From NCBI GenBank assembly GCA_027063065.1, contig JAMOSO010000048.1, positions 38,786 through 102,785 on the forward strand: DNA of 64,000 nt, read 5' to 3'. The notes under the pieces were generated by a model. It saw only the letters and a list, made by a program, of their open reading frames with translations, did not search any database and was not told where the DNA came from. Position numbers and translations under genes: made by a program. The stretch's first letter is position 1. The number at the start of each line of letters is the position of its first letter. The stretch is from Planctomycetota bacterium. Its GTDB lineage: Bacteria > Planctomycetota > JAMOSO01. Below, piece by piece: positions 48,664 to 57,549 of the stretch.

Positions 48664-50118
48664 TTAATTTTTTAATTTTGCCAACATTACGTTTTGCATA
48701 ATATCTTTAGGTGCTTTAGCGCCTGTCCACAACTCAAACTGGCGCGCTCCTTGGGCGATAAACATTTCTACGCCATTAATTGTTTTAGCTTGTTTGCTGT
48801 TGGCTTCTTTTAATAGCTTGGTTTCTAACGGATTGTATATAGCGTCAAATACAACACAATTTGGTGTAAATCCATTTTTGTCAAATGGGGTTTCGTCTGT
48901 GTTGGGAGACATTCCTACCGATGTAGTATTTAGTATAACATCCCATTTGATAGATTGTACCTCTGCTTGGGTGATGGCTAGCCCATTGCATTCTTTGGCT
49001 AGATTTTGGGCTTTTTCAAACGTTCGATTACAAATGCTGATATTGGCTTGGCGAGATTGTAGACCAAACGCAATTGCTCGTGCGGCACCTCCAGCCCCAA
49101 TAATTAGGCAGTTTTTATCAGTTAGATTAATTTTGTTTTCTACGGCATTGATAGCTGCCCAACAATCGGAATTGTATCCGTGCAGTTCGTTATTTTTTTG
49201 CATTACAATAGTATTTACTGCACCGATTTGTTGTGCTAAAGGTTCTATTTGACTTAAACTTTTTTGCACTGATTCTTTGTGTGGAATTGTAACACTGTAG
49301 CCATATACTGGTATTTGTTTAAAATCTTCGATAAATGCATTGGGTTCACCATCTACTTTAAACGGCAGATATAGACAGTTTAAATTTAATTTATCAAAGG
49401 CGGCATTGTGAATGTCAGGGCTCATACTGTGTCCGACTGGGTTGGCAATGATGCCGTAAATTTTGGTGTCTGTATTTATTTTGTCATAGCGAAATCTGTT
49501 GCGTAGTTCAGAGGCAGTGATTTGACCAGGTGCTGATTCTGTGCCTTTGGTTAATGATGCAAATGTTAAGTATCCGCCAAATTTTTTGGTAGCTATTCTG
49601 GATATTAATCCAAGTTCTCCCATACCCAAGGCGATAGTTTCTTTTTTGCTAGTTTTTAAAGCTTGAAAAATGCGTAAATTATCTTGAATTTTATCTATTT
49701 TAACAGCTATTTTAGCTATATCACATAAGGGGTGTTTGCGGATGTTTTCAAGGATAGTTTCAAAATCATTTGGAAATCCTTTAAAGTCATGGTGAGACAC
49801 AATAATCTTAGTATTGGATTGAGGAGGAAATTCATCGGCGTATTCAAGCTCTACATCAATATAATTGGCTCCCCAATTAGCTGCTTTTTGTAGCCATTGC
49901 AAACGGATGTTGTCGTTACAGTCGTTACATCCGCCGTCTTCTATTTTGCGCCATGTGGCAATAATTGGCACGGTTGAATGTTTGATTAATTTCTGGGCGC
50001 AATTTGGATCGTCTAAATAATCCAAACGGATCTCGATAATATCGGCGTGTTTATTGGCAGCATCTATGGCAGCCAATGAATCTGTTTCTGTTTTGGTGGT
50101 AAGTGGTATACAAATCAT
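48664..50118 (-). CDS. aroDE: Bifunctional 3-dehydroquinate dehydratase / shikimate dehydrogenase (AroD-AroE fusion)
   Basis: Residues 1-~220 are a type I dehydroquinase (IEIRLDYLDD, VSHHDF, AKIAVKI with the Schiff-base Lys). Residues ~223-484 are shikimate dehydrogenase (GIIANPVGHSMSPDIHNAAF, VTIPHK, IIGAGGAARAIAFGLQSR and CNRT). Together they catalyse steps 3 and 4 of the shikimate pathway. Fusions of this order are known in plants, chlamydiae and planctomycetes, supporting the PVC placement. Only 21 bases separate its start from the divergent gene at 50140. Confidence 0.96.
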   Translation of the reverse strand: MICIPLTTKTETDSLAAIDAANKHADIIEIRLDYLDDPNCAQKLIKHSTVPIIATWRKIEDGGCNDCNDNIRLQWLQKAANWGANYIDVELEYADEFPPQSNTKIIVSHHDFKGFPNDFETILENIRKHPLCDIAKIAVKIDKIQDNLRIFQALKTSKKETIALGMGELGLISRIATKKFGGYLTFASLTKGTESAPGQITASELRNRFRYDKINTDTKIYGIIANPVGHSMSPDIHNAAFDKLNLNCLYLPFKVDGEPNAFIEDFKQIPVYGYSVTIPHKESVQKSLSQIEPLAQQIGAVNTIVMQKNNELHGYNSDCWAAINAVENKINLTDKNCLIIGAGGAARAIAFGLQSRQANISICNRTFEKAQNLAKECNGLAITQAEVQSIKWDVILNTTSVGMSPNTDETPFDKNGFTPNCVVFDAIYNPLETKLLKEANSKQAKTINGVEMFIAQGARQFELWTGAKAPKDIMQNVMLAKLKN

Positions 50119-50139
50119 AAATGTATTATACTAATAAAT

Positions 50140-50484
50140 ATGCAAATTTATACATTGAAAGATATGCACAATAGAATAATTTTAAAAGAGCTTAAATTTG
50201 CCGATGGGTTTGTGCAGAGGGCTGTAGGGCTTTTGGGTAAAAGTTCTATGTCAGAGTCGTCAGGATTGCTTATTCAAACCAATGCTATTCATACTTGTTT
50301 TATGCGCTTTCCTTTGGATTTAATATTTCTAAATCGTCAAAATAGAGTTCTTAAAATTGTATATAATGTAAAGCCTTGGCGTATTGCAGTGTGTTTTGGT
50401 GCTTTTCAAGTTGTGGAATGTTTGGGCGGGATTGTTCCCTGTTGTGTACAAGTTGGTATGCAATTGTGTTTTGTTGCAGAGTAA
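50140..50484 (+). CDS. DUF192-family protein
   Basis: The 114-residue protein has the family pattern: FADGFVQRAVGLLGKSSM, then LLIQTNAIHTCFMRFPLDLIFL. DUF192 proteins are small beta-barrels of unclear function. No signal peptide is visible, although many members have one. The 21-base gap from aroDE contains TATTATACT seven bases before the ATG and no ribosome site, so the mRNA may be leaderless. It precedes xseA by 38 bases. Confidence 0.85.
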   Translation: MQIYTLKDMHNRIILKELKFADGFVQRAVGLLGKSSMSESSGLLIQTNAIHTCFMRFPLDLIFLNRQNRVLKIVYNVKPWRIAVCFGAFQVVECLGGIVPCCVQVGMQLCFVAE

Positions 50485-50522
50485 ATACTGGACATACAAG
50501 CAATGTTTGTTAAAATAAAATT

Positions 50523-51890
50523 ATGTCTCGTTTTTTTAATTTTGATCAACCACAACCTTTAAATTTAGATACACCTGTTAGGCAAAGTTTGCAGGATTTG
50601 TTAAAGCAGGTTCAAGCTCGTGTTGAAGGTGGTGGCCAAAGCCACTGGGTATTAGCAGAAATTGCCGAGTTGCGTCAACCTTCTAGTGGTCATATTTATT
50701 TTGAGTTAGTACAAAGACAAGGCGAAGCTATTGTGGCCAAATGTCGGGCAACTTGTTGGCGTACAATGGCTAATAAAATCATCACAGATTTTGAAATATC
50801 TACAGGTGTTAAGTTAAAAGCTGGATTAGAAGTATTAATTAGGGTGAATATAGGTTTTCACCCCGTATATGGTTTTGCTTTAAATTTACAAGAGATAGAT
50901 GTTAATTTTACCCTTGGTGAGATGGCGCGCCGTAGGCAAGCTATTATTAATAGATTGCAAGATGAGGGTTTATACGATAAGAACAAACAATTATCAATGC
51001 CTCTTGTATCAAGGCGATTGGCTGTTATTTCTTCGCACTCAGCAGCTGGCTTTGATGATTTTTGTCAGCAAATATCATCAGGTTTAACAGGTGCTACTAT
51101 TGTTGTTGATTTGTATCCAGCTATTATGCAAGGAGATAGTGCTGAAACTAGTATATTGAGCCAGATATCTCGCATAGCAAAATCATCACATCTTTACGAT
51201 GCTCTTGTAGTTATTCGCGGTGGTGGAGCGTCTATCGATTTAAGTTGTTTTGATTCTTATAAATTATCAGTTGCAGTTGCATTATTTCCGTTGCCAGTTG
51301 TAATAGGTATAGGTCATGAGCGCGACACGTCAATATTAGATTTAGTTGCCAATGTATCGTTAAAAACACCTACGGCAGTAGCAGATTTTTTTATTAATAA
51401 AATAAATCAATTTTTGCAAAATTTAGAGAACAATGAAAAACTTATAGTTAATAAAACTAACACTATATTAGATAATACAAATACAAATATTCAATATTAT
51501 GCCGAAAGGTTAAATTTAAAGTTACAACATCAAATACAGAACCAACGACATATACTAGATTTATATAAACAAAATATTGCTGAAATCACACGTAGATTGT
51601 GTTTATCTAAAAAGTTATATTTACAAAATATTATTAAAAATTTACCTAAGTTGGCACAGAATAATATTACACAAGGTGGCAATAAACTAAATATGTTACA
51701 ATCGATGATTAATATATTAGATCCTAAAAGATTATTGCAAAGGGGTTATTCTTTAACTTATGTAAATAATAAATTATTTAAAGGCAACCAAAAAATAAGT
51801 GTTGGTGATAAAGTAAAAACCGTTGTGAGTGGATTAAGTTTTACAAGTGAAGTATTAAATATAGAACAAAAAGGGAGTAAAAATGACTGA
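50523..51890 (+). CDS. xseA: Exodeoxyribonuclease VII large subunit
   Basis: The 455-residue protein has the N-terminal OB domain (HWVLAEIAELRQPSSGHIYFEL) and the catalytic region with VIRGGGASIDLSCFD and IGIGHERDTSILD. A long coiled coil and a C-terminal segment (RLLQRGYSLT) follow. It degrades single-stranded DNA together with XseB. No ribosome site is visible before the ATG. The stop overlaps the xseB start by eight bases. Confidence 0.97.
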   Translation: MSRFFNFDQPQPLNLDTPVRQSLQDLLKQVQARVEGGGQSHWVLAEIAELRQPSSGHIYFELVQRQGEAIVAKCRATCWRTMANKIITDFEISTGVKLKAGLEVLIRVNIGFHPVYGFALNLQEIDVNFTLGEMARRRQAIINRLQDEGLYDKNKQLSMPLVSRRLAVISSHSAAGFDDFCQQISSGLTGATIVVDLYPAIMQGDSAETSILSQISRIAKSSHLYDALVVIRGGGASIDLSCFDSYKLSVAVALFPLPVVIGIGHERDTSILDLVANVSLKTPTAVADFFINKINQFLQNLENNEKLIVNKTNTILDNTNTNIQYYAERLNLKLQHQIQNQRHILDLYKQNIAEITRRLCLSKKLYLQNIIKNLPKLAQNNITQGGNKLNMLQSMINILDPKRLLQRGYSLTYVNNKLFKGNQKISVGDKVKTVVSGLSFTSEVLNIEQKGSKND

Positions 51891-52125
51891 TATTGGTTAT
51901 CGTGAAGCAATGGATAAAATAGAATCAATCGTCGCCGAATTAGACAACGATCAAATGGATATTGATATTTTAGGCGAAAAAGTAGAAGAAGCGGTTAAAT
52001 TAATAGCTATTTGTAAAAATAAACTAAGAACAACCGAGGAAAAAGTAGGTTTGATACTAAAGGATATGAATATCGACGACGATGAAAAAGCAGATGAAAA
52101 TTTAAAGGAAGACTTACTTTTTTAG
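51883..52125 (+). CDS. xseB: Exodeoxyribonuclease VII small subunit
   Basis: The 80-residue protein has the typical helical pattern: GYREAMDKIESIVAELD, then VEEAVKLIAICKNKLRTTEEKV. It forms the stoichiometric partner of XseA. AAGGGAG lies upstream within the xseA end, consistent with coupled translation. Confidence 0.95.
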   Translation: MTDIGYREAMDKIESIVAELDNDQMDIDILGEKVEEAVKLIAICKNKLRTTEEKVGLILKDMNIDDDEKADENLKEDLLF

Positions 52126-52134
52126 GAAAACAAA

Positions 52135-52590
52135 ATGAAATATATTTTAAGTTTATTGTTGGTGTTGTTGGTAGGTTGTTCGGATGATGGTTTAGTGCAG
52201 TATCGAGATGGTCATCCTGTTGGCAATCCAGCAGATGCTATATATGAAAGTTATTGGCATAAATTAGAATCTTCAGGAATGGTAACTAGGCCTACAATAC
52301 AGCCTATTGATCGAGAAATTTTAATGACACAAGTATTGGGGCGTTGGGTGCCAGATTATAAATTATCACAGGTTAGATTGCCCGATGGAGAATATATTGA
52401 CGTACGCTCAGATGGTAAAGTTTATAACGCATCTAATAAGGAAGTAGGTCAATGGGATATGCGCAAGGGTAGGATTGATGTATGGGCAAATGGCAAGTAT
52501 CGTTATTCTTTAATTAAAGTGCGTGGTCGTATTTGCCATTTGATGCCAACAGAATTATATGGTTTTGCTCCATTGGTTAGAGTTAAGTAA
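52135..52590 (+). CDS. Putative lipoprotein
   Basis: The signal peptide ends in lipobox LVGC (Cys15). The mature ~137 residues contain a repeated beta pattern (DGEYIDVRSDGKVYNASNKE; GRIDVWANGKYRYSLIKV) that looks like a small beta-barrel or a lipocalin-like stress domain. It is in an operon with xseAB, nine bases downstream. No family is recognised. Confidence 0.75.
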   Translation: MKYILSLLLVLLVGCSDDGLVQYRDGHPVGNPADAIYESYWHKLESSGMVTRPTIQPIDREILMTQVLGRWVPDYKLSQVRLPDGEYIDVRSDGKVYNASNKEVGQWDMRKGRIDVWANGKYRYSLIKVRGRICHLMPTELYGFAPLVRVK

Positions 52591-52595
52591 ATAGA

Positions 52596-52672
52596 TGGTC
52601 GGGGCGACAGGATTTGAACCTACGACCTCTACACCCCCAGTGTAGCGCTCTACCAAGCTGAGCCACGCCCCG
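52596..52672 (-). tRNA. tRNA-Pro (anticodon GGG)
   Basis: On the - strand the 77-nt sequence folds as a cloverleaf: acceptor CGGGGCG paired with CGCCCCG, discriminator A and an encoded CCA end. The anticodon stem CTACA/TGTAG encloses the loop CTGGGGG, giving anticodon GGG. The T-loop is TTCAAAT. C1:G72 is typical of bacterial tRNA-Pro. Confidence 0.95.
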
Positions 52673-52875
52673 ACAAGAGCGAGGATTTTACCTCTTAGCA
52701 ATTAATTGTCAATATGTATTGTTCTATACAATTGATTATTGCGTAGCTATTTAAAATAATTTTGATAGCTGTCTCTTGAATTTAATAAGATTAATATATT
52801 ATTTATGATATATTATTAGCTAACTTATAAACTTTATTTTTACATATATATGTATTGTATGCAAAGGATGCTAAT

Positions 52876-55800
52876 ATGAATTTAAAAAAACAATTAATAC
52901 TAATGTTATGTTTAGGGACGTTTTGCTCTGTAGCTTTGGCTACTAATGCACCTACATTACAGTTAAATTTTAATCAATATACCGCTTCAAAAACATTAAT
53001 TGAAGGTGGTAAAATATTGCAAATACCAAATGAAACATCTTTTGTTAAAGATTTAACACGAAATGATGATTATTTATATTTTAATGGTCTTAATGATAAT
53101 TTGCATATCGAATTATCTAATCATAATATAAATACATTAAAGGGTTCCTTTTCTATTAAATTTGATTTTTATTCTCGCAGGTTGCCTAGAGATGACGATT
53201 ATCGCAATCCCGAAATCAAAAATATTGAGGTGTTCGCTGCTATTGATGCGCAAAATAAAACAGTGTTGGCATTTTATTTAAATCAAGATAACCGTTTTAC
53301 CGTAGAGTGGGTTAATCACAATGGCAAACGCTTTGAGATTCAAACATCGTGGAATCATGGCAATAATTATGAAGTGGCTAGTTTGCAACGCAATAAATGG
53401 TATCGCACGGCATTAATTTATAATAAAAATATAAATAAATTAGAAATTTACTTAGATGGAGAAAAAATCGGCTCGACTAAAACAGAAGGGATTTTAAAAG
53501 ATATTAAACAATTTCGTTTTGGTGGCAATTTAGATAAAAGTCAAAAAAATATGTTTCTTGGAGGTTTGGATAATGTCAAATTATTTAAGGGTATCACTAA
53601 CAATAAACAGACCGATAAAATTGCGCAAAAAAAGGCGTGGCAACGTTTGTATAACTCGGCAAATGTTGAATTGAGCCGATTTTTAAAGCCAGAAAAACCT
53701 GAGTGGGCTAATCATCATCCTAGAATGTTATTAACGCCTGCCAGAATTAAAATTTTAAAAGAGGACTTAAAAAAAGGTAAGGGTCCCAAGTTAGTAGAAC
53801 GTTTATTAGAAAAATGCGATGCGATGATGAATCCCAACGCGTTTGGGTATGTTAATGAGATTCCTGTTCGTTCTTGGGATGCAACTAAAATTTTAGGACC
53901 TATAGAATTATCTTTGGCGACAATTTTAACAGGTGATAAAAAATATGCTCAATATGCTATTAAACTTGTTTGTGATTATACTACAAAACGTGGATTGCAT
54001 GATGTCGATAGAGGATTATATGGTTCTGGCGAAGGTATGGTTAGGCAAGGAATGGTGGTTACTTGGACATACGATTGGGCATATCAATATTTTACTCCAG
54101 AACAACGTCAACAAGTACGTTTATTTTTATTAAATATTGCACAAGGCACATATAATTTTTATAAGGGTGACGTTGATTTTCAATCACATACAGATGGTTT
54201 GAGTGGTTGGGTAGCTAATTGGACTGCCATGTCGGTGTCTACTTTGGGCAATACTTCTTTGGCTATTTTGGGCGAAACAAATGCTCCCGCAAAATTGTGG
54301 CTGGATTATGCCATTGCCAGAGCTCTTCAATATGGTTTTTATGCCATAGGAACAGAAGGATGTTTTCACGAAATGATTAATTATTTTGCGTATGGGGCAG
54401 CACCGATTTTACCTTTTATGGAATCATACTATACTGCAGGTGGTGATGATATCTTGAGTAAAACAAATTTTTCTAAATTAACTAATTTTATTCCTTATGT
54501 TATTTATCCCAATAGCCGTAAGACAATGTCATTAAAATATGCATCTTCAGGAATTACGGTATTACATAATGTTAATTCTTATCCATTGGCGTTATTGCGT
54601 AAAAAATTTGGAAATCAACAGGCCGAATGGTGTTGGCAACGTTTACATGAAAATCAACCGTGGTATGAAAAATGGAGTTTGTTTTCAATTATTTGGTTTA
54701 AGCCAGATCAACCAAAATTATCTTCGCCTAATTTACCTTTGGCAAAGTGGTTTAAAAGTGAGGGCTTTGTGGCATTTCGTTCTGATTGGACAAGAGATGG
54801 TATAGCCGGCATCTTTATGGCTTATCCTGCTAAGATGATGTCGCATGATCAATCAGATAGAGGTCAGTTTACATTGTATGGTTATCAAGGTCGCTGGATT
54901 ATTGATAATGGTGGGCGAGGCAATCCAAAGCAAGGTTGGCGAGATGCACATAATTTAATTACAGTTGATAATAAAATACCGTTTCAAAAAGCTAGATTGA
55001 TGCATAATTTTCATCACGATTCATTTATAACCAATTATTGTAGTGACGATTCTATTGCCACAACGGCAGAGGCTGATTTGACAGATTCTTATCGCTATAC
55101 ATATACATGGGGATATAAAAAACGAGGCAATAATTCTAAGTACGAAGACATGTTTAAGGATGCTCAACGTAAGATTGTTTTTATGCGCGAAAAACACGCA
55201 CCATCATATTTGTTGGTGTATGATACTATTCAACAAGATGATAAAGAGCATTCTTATACGTTAAATTTGCATACAGATTCACAAAACGAAGTTTCAATAC
55301 AAAAAGATAAAGTTGAGTTTAAACAATATCCTATCATAAAGGGGGCTGAAGTATCTTATTTATGTTGGCCAGGGCAAGTGGATAAATCGGGTCAGTATTA
55401 TTATAAGGGCAGACCTTATAATGGTGAGGTAAAATACGGTCAAGCACAATACATAATTGATGTGCCGGTTGCAGGGCAATACAATTTGTATGGATTTGGC
55501 AGACCAGGCGAAAAGAACCCAGGTGGAATGGATTCTTTTTTTATTAAATTTGGCAAACAAAAAAGTTTATGGGGTGTATCTAAATATTCTTGGTCAAAGA
55601 TAAATAAAAAACCATACGAGTTAAAGGCGGGTCAAAATATATTAACAGTTTTGGCTAGAGAGCCAGAGTCTAAGGCGATAAAGTTTGTGTTGTATCCTGT
55701 GAGTGCCGGTATCCCTGTTTTTAATAGCGATCATGATGATAATTTAATTTTAATTGACGCTTCTAAACCAAATAAGCTTAGTGGTACTTTTTTTGTTAAA

Positions 55801-56454
55801 ACAGAAAAATTGCCAGCTAGTGCTTATGATGAGGCTAAAGAGGCTTATATGACACTGTATCAGTTAGCTCCAAAAAGAGGTTTTAAATCGGGAGTATTTC
55901 CTGGTTTATCTTTGCCACACTTGCGTTTGCAGGTTACTGATAAAGCCGTGCAGGGTAAATTTTTAAATTTTTTCTATCCTAGAAATGCTAAAATGGAACA
56001 ACCAATTTTAAAAAGAATAGATGATAGTGCTAATTTGATTGTATGGAAATCATGCCAAGATTTAATTTGCTACAAAGAATCGGATTTGATTATTAAAAAT
56101 GGTTTAGAAAGTGACGCAGATTTAATCGTGATACGCAAGCAGTCCGATAAGCTAATTTCATTTGTTATGCTTAATGGCACTTATTTAAAATATCGTAATC
56201 AAATGTTGATAAATTTATTGGGCGGTAAAGGTATAGCCTCTTGGACAAAAGATACTTTGGCAATAAGCGGTCAAGATTTATCTGATTTTGTATTTAATTT
56301 TCCATTGGGTAAAAAAAATGTGTTTAATATTTTAGCAAAAAAACCTATTTTGAAAAAAGTTACCGCTAACGGTAAAAATATTACAGTTAAACATACAGAT
56401 AAAGGCTGGCAATCAACTACGCTTTTACCAGGCAATAAGGTATTAACATGGTAG
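52876..56454 (+). CDS. Secreted LamG - heparinase II/III-like polysaccharide lyase
   Basis: A Sec signal peptide (cleavage after ALA, residue 22) precedes a LamG/concanavalin-like domain (~30-235). An alginate-lyase-like (alpha/alpha) toroid follows (~275-620; HHPRMLLTPARIKILK, GMVVTWTYDWAYQYF), then the heparinase II/III beta-sheet domain from ~650 (HDQSDRGQFTLYGYQGRWII). A segment at ~845-945 (AQYIIDVPVAGQYNLYGFGR) looks like a carbohydrate-binding beta-sandwich inserted in that domain. The protein would cut acidic polysaccharides outside the cell; the substrate cannot be named. The 1192-residue length is large for the family. The ATG at 52876 has AAAGGATG before it. A membrane kinase gene follows 18 bases later. 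Confidence 0.85.
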   Translation: MNLKKQLILMLCLGTFCSVALATNAPTLQLNFNQYTASKTLIEGGKILQIPNETSFVKDLTRNDDYLYFNGLNDNLHIELSNHNINTLKGSFSIKFDFYSRRLPRDDDYRNPEIKNIEVFAAIDAQNKTVLAFYLNQDNRFTVEWVNHNGKRFEIQTSWNHGNNYEVASLQRNKWYRTALIYNKNINKLEIYLDGEKIGSTKTEGILKDIKQFRFGGNLDKSQKNMFLGGLDNVKLFKGITNNKQTDKIAQKKAWQRLYNSANVELSRFLKPEKPEWANHHPRMLLTPARIKILKEDLKKGKGPKLVERLLEKCDAMMNPNAFGYVNEIPVRSWDATKILGPIELSLATILTGDKKYAQYAIKLVCDYTTKRGLHDVDRGLYGSGEGMVRQGMVVTWTYDWAYQYFTPEQRQQVRLFLLNIAQGTYNFYKGDVDFQSHTDGLSGWVANWTAMSVSTLGNTSLAILGETNAPAKLWLDYAIARALQYGFYAIGTEGCFHEMINYFAYGAAPILPFMESYYTAGGDDILSKTNFSKLTNFIPYVIYPNSRKTMSLKYASSGITVLHNVNSYPLALLRKKFGNQQAEWCWQRLHENQPWYEKWSLFSIIWFKPDQPKLSSPNLPLAKWFKSEGFVAFRSDWTRDGIAGIFMAYPAKMMSHDQSDRGQFTLYGYQGRWIIDNGGRGNPKQGWRDAHNLITVDNKIPFQKARLMHNFHHDSFITNYCSDDSIATTAEADLTDSYRYTYTWGYKKRGNNSKYEDMFKDAQRKIVFMREKHAPSYLLVYDTIQQDDKEHSYTLNLHTDSQNEVSIQKDKVEFKQYPIIKGAEVSYLCWPGQVDKSGQYYYKGRPYNGEVKYGQAQYIIDVPVAGQYNLYGFGRPGEKNPGGMDSFFIKFGKQKSLWGVSKYSWSKINKKPYELKAGQNILTVLAREPESKAIKFVLYPVSAGIPVFNSDHDDNLILIDASKPNKLSGTFFVKTEKLPASAYDEAKEAYMTLYQLAPKRGFKSGVFPGLSLPHLRLQVTDKAVQGKFLNFFYPRNAKMEQPILKRIDDSANLIVWKSCQDLICYKESDLIIKNGLESDADLIVIRKQSDKLISFVMLNGTYLKYRNQMLINLLGGKGIASWTKDTLAISGQDLSDFVFNFPLGKKNVFNILAKKPILKKVTANGKNITVKHTDKGWQSTTLLPGNKVLTW

Positions 56455-56472
56455 AAATCTATTTTGTAATTA

Positions 56473-57384
56473 ATGCTAAAATTAAATCAGTCTTTTAAAA
56501 TCACATTTTTAATAGTGATATTTGTAGTTGTTCCAGCGTTGTTTTTGGGGCTTTATAGTATTTCGGTTTTAAATATAGATAAAATTGTAGAAGAGGCTCA
56601 ATTTGAGGTATTGATTAATGCATGTATTGTTTTATTGTGTATAGTTGCAATCATTACAGGTGGCTTATTTACTACGACGTTAATTCGTCAAGAAATGGAA
56701 TTGGTCAGGTTAAAAGATGATTTTATATCACGCGTCAGTCATGAATTAAAAACACCTTTATCTACGATTAGATTATTGGCAGAGATGCTAAATAGTGGTG
56801 TAGAAAATAAAAATAAACAACAAGAATATTATCAAACTATCGCCCAAGAAAGTGAGCGTTTAAGTCGTTTAGTCGATAATATTTTAAATTTTTCTAGGAT
56901 AAATTCTGGTAAATTACAATTTGTGCCACGGGAGTGTCAGGTAAACCAATTGGTTAATGCGGTTATTGATAATTTATCATTAGGTGTTACAGGCTTTAGC
57001 TTTAAATTTATTAATGAGTGTGGATTAAAAACTATATATTGTTCTCCAGATGAGACTTCTCAAGCATTGTTGAATTTGTTGGAAAATGCAATTAAATATA
57101 GTTCGCAAGCTCATTGCATTAAAATTATATTAACGGATACTAAAGCTTATTATAGGTTGTCAGTATTGGATAAAGGGATTGGTATTGCAGAACAATATCA
57201 ACAAAAAATATTTGAACAATTTTACAGAATTAATGCAAGCACTGCTAATGATGCTAAAGGTTCTGGTATAGGTTTAGCAGTTGTGTCTGCGATTGCTCGT
57301 ATGCATAATGGATGGGTGGAATTAAAGTCAGAAGAAGGTATTGGAAGTAATTTTACTATCGTTCTTCCAAAGCCTATGTCTTAG
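56473..57384 (+). CDS. Membrane sensor histidine kinase with minimal sensor
   Basis: The 303-residue protein has two TM helices (~10-32 and ~46-70) joined by only about 13 residues, so it has no real periplasmic sensor. The kinase core follows, with His90 in SRVSHELKTPLSTIRLLAEM, the N box (LLNLLENAIKYS), DKGIGI and GSGIGLAVV. Such kinases sense membrane state or accessory proteins. No partner regulator is adjacent. It lies 18 bases after the lyase gene and may be co-transcribed with it. Confidence 0.93.
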   Translation: MLKLNQSFKITFLIVIFVVVPALFLGLYSISVLNIDKIVEEAQFEVLINACIVLLCIVAIITGGLFTTTLIRQEMELVRLKDDFISRVSHELKTPLSTIRLLAEMLNSGVENKNKQQEYYQTIAQESERLSRLVDNILNFSRINSGKLQFVPRECQVNQLVNAVIDNLSLGVTGFSFKFINECGLKTIYCSPDETSQALLNLLENAIKYSSQAHCIKIILTDTKAYYRLSVLDKGIGIAEQYQQKIFEQFYRINASTANDAKGSGIGLAVVSAIARMHNGWVELKSEEGIGSNFTIVLPKPMS

Positions 57385-57549
57385 TATTTTATCAGCTATT
57401 GGATACGAGAGATATAGAACAAATGTTTATGGATATTTTTATAGATTTATAGTTTGTATGAATTTATTTAATATTATTTCTTTTTAATCCCAACTAGATT
57501 TTAATTAAAAAAACTTTAATATATCGACTCTTATATCAATGGAGATTTT

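Noticed and set aside
52673..52875. Additional tRNA or riboswitch upstream of the lyase gene
   Set aside because: It is AT-rich with only short A/T repeats and no paired GC-containing stems; it probably just holds promoters.
57385..57549. Possible RNA gene in the 165-base gap before the zinc-ribbon gene
   Set aside because: It is plain AT-rich sequence; I see no stable hairpin, tRNA or conserved element.
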